Of a stretch of DNA of 45,478 nucleotides, positions 39,983-45,478 are shown in pieces (the stretch's first letter is position 1; every line of letters starts with the position of its first letter). Both the position numbers and the translations under genes were made by a program. Source of the DNA: Oscillospiraceae bacterium (GTDB taxonomy: Bacteria; Bacillota; Clostridia; Oscillospirales; Ruminococcaceae); NCBI GenBank assembly GCA_028720105.1, contig JAQYLI010000029.1, positions 1 to 45,478 on the forward strand. The letters are read 5' to 3'. Below the pieces are notes generated by a model, which was not told the DNA's origin, did no database searches, and worked only from the letters and a program-made list of their open reading frames with translations.

Positions 39983-41809
39983 ATGAAAAATAAAAAACGG
40001 TGGGCTTCTCTGGCGGAAGCGGCAATATTGTTCGCGCTTGTTTTTTGCACATCTTTTTTCGACGTGTTTTATTCCCTTGACTGTATGCTGAGGGATAAGC
40101 TTTATCAGTCACCGAGAGGAATAAACAATAAGATCAAGATCATAGCCATTGATGATGAGTCCCTCAGAGAGCTGGGGCCCTTCGGTACCTGGTCAAGGGG
40201 CGTTTATGCCGACCTTATCAATGTTCTTGGCGATTACCCCTCGGTCATCGCTATGGATATTATGTTTTTCGGCAATATGGACGAGGAGGGCGACAATGCC
40301 CTGAGACAAGCCTGCTCAGACAGTTCAAACGTAGTGGCAGGCTCGTACATCAATTATACAAGCAAGTACAGCTTTGACGAAAAGGGCAGACCATACATAG
40401 ACCACTTTGCCGTAAGCGATATCGAGCAGCCCATAATGGAGGACTGCTGCATTACGGGCTTTGTAAACTCTTCACCCGACGAGGACGGCGTTGTCCGTTC
40501 GGTTTTTGTCACGGAAAGCGCTCCCGACCTTTACGGCGACAGGGAATTTAACAGCTTTGCATCGGAAATATATTCCCTTTACTGCCAAAGAAACGGCATA
40601 GAGCCGAACACTCCCTATCTTGACTCAAACGGACGTATGTGGATAAATTATGCGGGACGTCCCGGCGATTATGAGCATATTTCCCTTTGCAGCGTTCTTA
40701 ACGGCAGCGTTGACCCGAGGGTGTTTACAGACTGCATTGTCATAGTGGGCGCATATGCTACGGGACTTCGCGATCAGTTTTCCGTTCCCAACAGCTCCGA
40801 CCAGATGTACGGAGCGGAAATACACGCAAATATCGTTCAGGGGCTTATCGACGGCAGATATCCCGTTCCGGGCAGCAGGGTAGTCACATCTCTCTGCGGA
40901 GCAGCTGCAGCCGCAATAGCGTATCTTCTTACAAAGCGGATAAAATTCCGTTTCTCGGCACCCCTTGTGCTTGTTATGCTTATAGGATATGTGGCTGCGG
41001 GAATAATTCTGAATAACAGCGGCACTTCCATACCCCTGCTGTACGCTCCTCTGTTTATGGCTCTGGGATACTTTGTAAATCTGGGCAGAAAATATGCTGA
41101 GGAAGCTATAGAAAAAAAGAAGATCACAGCCGCATTCAAGAAATATGTTGCGCCCCAGGTGGTCGAGGAGATCGCAAAATCGGGAAATTATCACATAAAG
41201 CTTGGTGGCGAAAACCGCAATATTGCCGTGCTTTTCGTGGATATACGCGGCTTTACGCCTATGTCCGAGAGCCTTGAGCCCGAACAGGTGGTAGATATCC
41301 TCAACAGTTATCTCAATCTTACAACAAATGCGATTTTCAGCAACGGCGGTACTCTCGACAAATTCATAGGCGACGCCACAATGGCTGTTTTCAACGCTCC
41401 CTTCGACCTTGACGATTATGTGTTCCGCGCTGTTAAAACTGCATATGATATTGTAAGCGGAGGAAATGCCATTGAAAGTAAGTTTCAGGAAAAATACGGC
41501 AAATCCGTAAGCTTCGGTGTAGGAGTGAACTGTGGTCCCGCAGTCGTGGGAAATATCGGCTGCGATTTCCGTATGGACTATACCGCCATCGGTGATACGG
41601 TAAACACCGCCGCCCGTCTTGAGTCCAATGCCAAGAGGGGACAGGTGCTTATCAGTGAAGTGGTCTACGAGCAGGTCAAGGACAGGGTGACTGTAGAGCC
41701 TATCGGTGAAATTCCTCTTAAAGGAAAGTCAAAGGGCGTTTTCGTTTACTCCCTTACGGGAATAAACGGCTATGAAAATGATAAAGCAAAGGAGCTTGTA
41801 AATGAGTAA
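39983..41809 (+). CDS. CHASE2-domain class III adenylate cyclase
   Basis: 608 residues from ATG 39983 (GGAGGGG upstream; an in-frame ATG at 39953 overlaps the -10). An N-terminal helix is followed by an exported CHASE2 sensor domain (IIAIDDESLRELGPFGTWSR; AMDIMFFGNMDEEGDNALRQ), then two or three membrane helices and a class III cyclase domain: metal-binding Asp in LFVDIRGFTPMSES, substrate Lys in GGTLDKFIGDATMAVF and DYTAIGDTVNTAARLESNAK. Likely makes cAMP. The 3' end overlaps the next gene by 8 bp. Confidence 0.93.
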   Translation: MKNKKRWASLAEAAILFALVFCTSFFDVFYSLDCMLRDKLYQSPRGINNKIKIIAIDDESLRELGPFGTWSRGVYADLINVLGDYPSVIAMDIMFFGNMDEEGDNALRQACSDSSNVVAGSYINYTSKYSFDEKGRPYIDHFAVSDIEQPIMEDCCITGFVNSSPDEDGVVRSVFVTESAPDLYGDREFNSFASEIYSLYCQRNGIEPNTPYLDSNGRMWINYAGRPGDYEHISLCSVLNGSVDPRVFTDCIVIVGAYATGLRDQFSVPNSSDQMYGAEIHANIVQGLIDGRYPVPGSRVVTSLCGAAAAAIAYLLTKRIKFRFSAPLVLVMLIGYVAAGIILNNSGTSIPLLYAPLFMALGYFVNLGRKYAEEAIEKKKITAAFKKYVAPQVVEEIAKSGNYHIKLGGENRNIAVLFVDIRGFTPMSESLEPEQVVDILNSYLNLTTNAIFSNGGTLDKFIGDATMAVFNAPFDLDDYVFRAVKTAYDIVSGGNAIESKFQEKYGKSVSFGVGVNCGPAVVGNIGCDFRMDYTAIGDTVNTAARLESNAKRGQVLISEVVYEQVKDRVTVEPIGEIPLKGKSKGVFVYSLTGINGYENDKAKELVNE

Positions 41810-42575
41810 GTTTCTGATAATCCCTCAGTTAAAAAATATTGATGAAAGTCTGAAGCTTGCTGAGAAATACGGCTTCGGCTTTGAGTTCAATGATTTCTTT
41901 TCTCCTGACGTGCTTGACAGCAAAGAACGTGTTAAGAAAATTGCCGCAGAATACAAAGCCCATAAGCTTCCCAATCTTCTTACCTGCCACGGAGATTTTT
42001 TCGACGTCCTCATTTTCAGCGAGGATAAGCATATCCGCAATATCTCTGAAATGAGAGTGCGCCAGAGCATTGAAGCGGCGCTTGAAGTGGGCGCAGAGGC
42101 GGTTATTTTTCACACAAATCACAACCCTTTCTTCACATCCGAAAGCTATGTGAAAAACTGGATGGACTGCAATATGAAATTCTGGAGCGGTATTCTTGCG
42201 GAATATCCGCATATCAAGATTTACATAGAGAATATGTGCGACAGCTCGCCCCATATGCTTGCGGCGCTTTCCGAAAGGCTCAGCGCTTTTTCAAATTACG
42301 GCGTATGCTTTGATTACGCCCACGCCTCTGTATTCGGCTCGGATATTGATGAATGGGTAAATGCTCTTGCCCCCTATGTAAAGCATATGCATATCAATGA
42401 CAATGACCTGAAAAGCGACCTTCATCTGGCTGTGGGCGACGGAAAGATAGACTGGAACAGGTTCAAAGAGCATTACTTTAAATTTTTTACCAAGGCTTCC
42501 GTACTTATTGAAACATCATCTATTGAAAATCAGCGGCGAAGTGCCGAATTCTTATCAAAGCTGGGTATTATATAG
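41802..42575 (+). CDS. Xylose isomerase-like TIM-barrel protein
   Basis: 257 residues, starting inside the cyclase gene (8-bp overlap; AAAGGAG upstream). It fits the sugar phosphate isomerase/epimerase (AP endonuclease 2) fold: LLTCHGDFFDVLIF, VGAEAVIFHTNHNPFF, IKIYIENMCDSSPHMLAAL, YGVCFDYAHASVFG, VKHMHINDNDLKSDLHLAVG and VLIETSS, with His, Glu and Asp metal ligands at the strand ends. The substrate is unknown. Coupling to a cAMP-producing enzyme suggests a signalling-linked role, which is inference. Confidence 0.85.
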   Translation: MSKFLIIPQLKNIDESLKLAEKYGFGFEFNDFFSPDVLDSKERVKKIAAEYKAHKLPNLLTCHGDFFDVLIFSEDKHIRNISEMRVRQSIEAALEVGAEAVIFHTNHNPFFTSESYVKNWMDCNMKFWSGILAEYPHIKIYIENMCDSSPHMLAALSERLSAFSNYGVCFDYAHASVFGSDIDEWVNALAPYVKHMHINDNDLKSDLHLAVGDGKIDWNRFKEHYFKFFTKASVLIETSSIENQRRSAEFLSKLGII

Positions 42576-42679
42576 CACTTTATCGCGATAACGCGGTATG
42601 ATGGTATTGTGGCTTTTGTGCGATAATTTTGCAATAATAAAATATTTTTGGAATTTCCTACAAAGTTGTTTAAAAACTA

Positions 42680-42708
42680 TTGCTAAAGTATTTCATTTGT
42701 GGTATAAT
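42680..42708 (+). promoter_or_regulatory. Promoter of the riboswitch-controlled FecR-repeat gene
   Basis: TTGCTA (42680-42685), 17 bp, TATAAT (42703-42708). The predicted transcription start coincides with the first base of the riboswitch P1 stem at 42715. Confidence 0.8.
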
Positions 42709-42714
42709 TTACCT

Positions 42715-42812
42715 AACAAATATAAAGGCAAAGCCGGTGAAAATCGGCGTCGCAAAGCACGAGCCTAAGCTTTTGAGAAATTTCGGAGTATGGCGGTCGG
42801 GCTGCATTTGTT
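42715..42812 (+). promoter_or_regulatory. c-di-GMP-I (GEMM) riboswitch aptamer
   Basis: The conserved core is visible: GGCAAA near the 5' end, a GCCG...GAAA...CGGC stem, GTCGCAAAGC, GAGCCTAAGC, then TATGGCGGTCGGGCTGC. The closing stem is AACAAAT (42715-42721) with ATTTGTT (42806-42812). This matches the c-di-GMP-I consensus (GGCAAAcC, acGCAAAG, GgCCTAA, ATGGtagcCGGGtTgCC). It senses c-di-GMP for the downstream gene. Confidence 0.9.
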
Positions 42813-42859
42813 GGGATATTCCCGAAGGTGCGGTTTGGCTGCGTACTCCTTTTGTTTTT
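42785..42859 (+). terminator. Expression-platform terminator of the riboswitch
   Basis: GGAGTA (42785-42790) inside the aptamer 3' side can pair with TACTCC (42844-42849), which is followed by TTTTGTTTTT. The left arm belongs to the aptamer, so ligand binding and termination would be mutually exclusive: a genetic ON switch is suggested. The direction needs testing. Confidence 0.6.
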
Positions 42860-42906
42860 ACTGCACTGCCAATTATTTTGACTGAATTTTACGGAGGCGA
42901 TATAAT

Positions 42907-45478
42907 ATGAGCGTGAAATCATTTTTTGCCGCAATGACATTAAAGGCTAAAATAATAATCGTATGCACCGCTGTTGCGGTAACTTCTGCTGCTGCGGTTG
43001 CTGTAGGAGTCGCAGTAACAAAGGAGGACGCTTACAGAGTCCTTAAAGTTTTTGAAATGACAGGCACCGCAGTGGTGGAAAGAGACGGTTCGGGTGCGCT
43101 TGACGCTTATGTCGGAATGAACCTTGAAAGCGGAGACACCCTTACAGTGGCTGACGACAGCACGCTGCGAATTTCTATGGACAGCGATAAATACGTTCTT
43201 CTTGACGGCGGAACAATCCTTGATCTTGTTGCAACAGGCTCTCCCTCCGACAGCAGAACGTCCATAGACCTTAAAAAGGGCACCATTTTAAACGAGATAA
43301 CCAATCCTCTTTCAGCCAATTCCTCCTATGAGGTATCAACGCCAAAGGCAACAATGGCAGTCAGAGGAACCAGCTTTACCGTTTCCGTTATTGACGACGA
43401 TATCGGCGGATATATCATAAGAGAGGATACCTTTAACGGAACGGTTGAGGTAACGCTTCTTGATACCGATGGCAAGCCAAAGAATGATACAGCGCTTGTA
43501 CCTGCCGACAAGGGCGTTACTATCCGCACAGAACCTGACAAGGAAAGCGGCAATCCTGCCGAAATAGACGGCTTTTCACGTTTCGTTTTTGAGAATGAGG
43601 AAGGCATTATATCCGATCTCGGTGCGGGCGAGAATCCTATACGTGATATCAGATATGATATGGTCTCTGCGACCATAAAGAGAAACGCTCTTCGTTCCAA
43701 TGACGAAAACCTTATGGAGCTTGACGAAGAGATAGTTGCTAAGCTCAGAGAAACCTCAACCACTGCCGCACAGACCGAAAAAACCACAGCTGCCGTTTCC
43801 GAGCCGGCACCCATAGCTTCTGTTTCGGAAACAGCTCCCGTTCAGACTTCTGTTCCGGAAATATCTGCTATTACCGAAGAAAATACTCAGACTGCGGATC
43901 CCTCGGCAACCATAGAAAACCAATACAGCAGCCCCGAGACATCAGATGTTTCCCTGTCCGTCACCGAAGCGGATTTAGTGTCTGAAACAGCTCCCACAAG
44001 CGTAAATTCAGATACGGAAACAGTCTCCGAAGCTGTAACAGCCGAAACAACAATCGAGACAACTGCTGAGACAACTGTCGAAACAATAGCCGAAGAACTC
44101 TTTGAAAGCGAGCCCGAAACTGTCGCAGCGTCTTCTGAAACAAAAGCCGAAACCTCCGAAACTGTAAGCAATACCACAACAAGGTACGAAACGACTGTAG
44201 CAACTTTTACAACACAGGATTTAATTTATAATGGTTCTTCTAATGGTTCTTCACCGTCAGTAACAACTAATGGTTCTTCACCGTCAGTAACAACAGGTGC
44301 TTCGGCGGCTGAAAAGAGCGTCTTTGAAGTTAAATTTATGTACGACGAAACGTTAGTCTCTTCCGTATCTGTTGAGGGAGGCAAACCCGTCAGCAATATC
44401 CCCTCAATACCAGAAAAGAACGGTTATACGGGAAAATGGATATGTGACGGTAAGGAGTTTACTTCCGTAACGGCAGTAACATCGGATATAACAGTCAATG
44501 CTGTTTATACCATCAATACTTATGCCGTAACTCTCACTGCAGCTGCAAATGAGACATATTCAAACACAGTAACGGCAGATTACGGAACTCTTCTTTCGGA
44601 TATTCTTCCCGAAGTACCCGCAAAAACAGGCTATACAGGCGTATGGAAGATAGGTGGAACTGTCGATATCTCAAGCAGCGTAAAGGTGACCTCTGACCTT
44701 GACATCAGGGCAGTTTATACTGCTAACACCTATACCGTGACCTTCACCGCAGAAGCAGACGAGAATTATTCAAGCACAGTAACGGCAGACTACGGAACAC
44801 CTCTTGCGGCTATTCTTCCCGAAGTACCCGCAAAAACAGGCTATACGGGCGAATGGAAGATAGGCGGAACAGTCAATATCTCAAGCGGCATAACCGTTAC
44901 CGCAGATCTTGATATAAAGGCTGTTTATACCATAAACACTTACACCATAACTCTCACCGCGGCTGCAAATGAGACATATTCAAACACAGTAACGGCAGTT
45001 CACGGAACTCTTCTTACGGATATTCTTCCCGAAGTTCCCACAAAAACAGGCTATACGGGCGTTTGGAAGATAAAGGGAACTGTAGATATCTCAAGCAGCG
45101 TAAAGGTGACCTCTGACCTTGACATCAGGGCAGTTTATACTGTTAACACCTATACCGTGACATTCACCGCAGAAGCAGATGAGAATTATTCAAGCACAGT
45201 AACGGCAGACCACGGCACACCTCTTGCGGATATTCTTCCCGAAGTACCCGCAAAAACAGGCTATACGGGCGTATGGAAGATAGGCGGAACAGTCAATATC
45301 TCGGGCGGCATAACCGTTACCGCAGATCTTGATATCCAGGCTGTATATGCCATCAACACCTATACCGTTACATTCAAAGCCGAGGGCAGCGAGGATATCA
45401 CAAAAACAGCCGTACACGGTACGACAGTGACGGAAATTCCCTCAGTGCCCGAAAAGACCGGATATACGGGCAAATGGG
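42907..45478 (+). CDS. FecR-domain surface protein with InlB/Listeria-Bacteroides-type repeats (cut by window edge)
   Basis: At least 857 residues. GGAGG precedes the ATG at 42907. A membrane helix (IIIVCTAVAVTSAAAVAVGV) is followed by a FecR-like domain (DTLTVADDSTLRISMDSDKY; YEVSTPKATMAVRGTSFTVS). A Thr/Ser/Glu-rich stalk (about residues 278-470) leads to ~70-residue repeats of the InlB B/Listeria-Bacteroides type, each with EVPAKTGYTGxWKIGGTV and a DLDIxAVYT strand. Probably a cell-surface or adhesive protein. Controlled by the c-di-GMP riboswitch. Confidence 0.9.
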   Translation, partial: MSVKSFFAAMTLKAKIIIVCTAVAVTSAAAVAVGVAVTKEDAYRVLKVFEMTGTAVVERDGSGALDAYVGMNLESGDTLTVADDSTLRISMDSDKYVLLDGGTILDLVATGSPSDSRTSIDLKKGTILNEITNPLSANSSYEVSTPKATMAVRGTSFTVSVIDDDIGGYIIREDTFNGTVEVTLLDTDGKPKNDTALVPADKGVTIRTEPDKESGNPAEIDGFSRFVFENEEGIISDLGAGENPIRDIRYDMVSATIKRNALRSNDENLMELDEEIVAKLRETSTTAAQTEKTTAAVSEPAPIASVSETAPVQTSVPEISAITEENTQTADPSATIENQYSSPETSDVSLSVTEADLVSETAPTSVNSDTETVSEAVTAETTIETTAETTVETIAEELFESEPETVAASSETKAETSETVSNTTTRYETTVATFTTQDLIYNGSSNGSSPSVTTNGSSPSVTTGASAAEKSVFEVKFMYDETLVSSVSVEGGKPVSNIPSIPEKNGYTGKWICDGKEFTSVTAVTSDITVNAVYTINTYAVTLTAAANETYSNTVTADYGTLLSDILPEVPAKTGYTGVWKIGGTVDISSSVKVTSDLDIRAVYTANTYTVTFTAEADENYSSTVTADYGTPLAAILPEVPAKTGYTGEWKIGGTVNISSGITVTADLDIKAVYTINTYTITLTAAANETYSNTVTAVHGTLLTDILPEVPTKTGYTGVWKIKGTVDISSSVKVTSDLDIRAVYTVNTYTVTFTAEADENYSSTVTADHGTPLADILPEVPAKTGYTGVWKIGGTVNISGGITVTADLDIQAVYAINTYTVTFKAEGSEDITKTAVHGTTVTEIPSVPEKTGYTGKW
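44241..44294 (+). repeat. 27-bp tandem repeat in the stalk region
   Basis: Two exact adjacent copies (44241-44267 and 44268-44294) of a 27-bp unit beginning TAATGGTTCTTCACCGTCAG, encoding the nine-residue unit NGSSPSVTT in tandem. Likely a recombination-prone linker that can vary in length. Confidence 0.85.
44518..45357 (+). repeat. Four 210-bp repeats arranged as two 420-bp dimers
   Basis: Repeat starts at 44518, 44728, 44938 and 45148 give an exact 210-bp (70-codon) period. Units 1 and 3 share TLTAAANETYSNTVTA and SSSVKVTSDLDIRAVYT; units 2 and 4 share TFTAEADENYSSTVTA and ITVTADLDI. The order A-B-A-B indicates duplication of a two-repeat block. A partial fifth unit begins at 45358. Confidence 0.85.

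Noticed and set aside
42589..42600. Palindrome TTATCGCGATAA after the TIM-barrel gene
   Set aside because: Only 12 bp, no U-run and no second copy; too short to call a terminator or operator.
42680..42910. 76-residue open frame covering the riboswitch
   Set aside because: The start lies in the promoter -35 and the frame overlies the conserved c-di-GMP aptamer, so it is not a gene.
44518..45478. Regular repeats that could suggest a CRISPR array
   Set aside because: The 210-bp units stay in frame within one protein and have no unique spacers; they are protein repeats.

Overview
The window comes from a motile, spore-forming, low-to-mid GC Gram-positive bacterium of the class Clostridia, most like the Ruminococcus/Oscillospiraceae group. 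The evidence is a complete Firmicutes-type flagellar operon order, a zinc-binding (CxxC) L28, two SpoIID-type proteins, strong AGGAGG ribosome binding sites with several TTG/GTG starts, and many near-consensus sigma-A promoters (TTGACA-N17-TATAAT). The species is not identified.

Layout. (1) Positions 1-14273, minus strand: one flagellar cluster read from right to left as flgB-flgC-fliE-fliF-fliG-fliH-fliI-fliJ-fliK-flgD-(flagellar operon protein)-flgE-flbD-motA-motB, cut at the left edge inside motB, with a sigma-A promoter at 14385-14413. (2) 14400-21655: rpmB with a structured leader, a FliD-C-like small protein, a SpoIID homologue on the minus strand, an eight-helix membrane protein, an FG-GAP-like lipoprotein, a DUF1385 protein and prmC. 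(3) 21706-24950, minus strand: a three-gene cassette of peptidoglycan-binding and SpoIID-like proteins. (4) rplM-rpsI with a leader RNA, followed by a frameshifted tyrosine integrase. (5) 27461-32545: a GGDEF protein, two MarR-type regulators, citrate synthase and a DUF445 protein. (6) Two exported proteins of unknown role, the second apparently frameshifted. (7) 34483-38500: a sulfur/cysteine region with a rhodanese-PP-loop fusion facing a yezD-cysK-JAMM-cysE operon. (8) 38769-45478: a GAF-GGDEF cyclase, a CHASE2 adenylate cyclase overlapping a TIM-barrel protein, and a FecR-domain repeat protein behind a c-di-GMP-I riboswitch.

Two themes stand out. First, the cysteine operon is preceded by a 14-residue leader peptide with four Cys codons and a hairpin/antiterminator/terminator set, which looks like ribosome-mediated attenuation. 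A second switch (terminator versus Shine-Dalgarno-sequestering hairpin) lies between yezD and cysK. The serine acetyltransferase carries an N-terminal stretch resembling the sulfur carrier CysO and sits beside a Mec-like JAMM protease, suggesting a CysO-type cysteine route that has been partly merged into CysE. Second, c-di-GMP control: two diguanylate cyclases (one with and one without an I-site), a c-di-GMP-I riboswitch before a surface repeat protein, and the flagellar operon lie in one window, consistent with a motile/sessile decision.

Mobile or repetitive DNA is limited: the decayed integrase, a 156-bp MITE-like palindrome with a 5-bp target duplication abutting the cysE stop codon, a nested palindrome after the first GGDEF gene, and tandem repeats inside the last gene. 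I found no tRNA, rRNA or CRISPR array. All assignments are by eye; no database or folding program was run.
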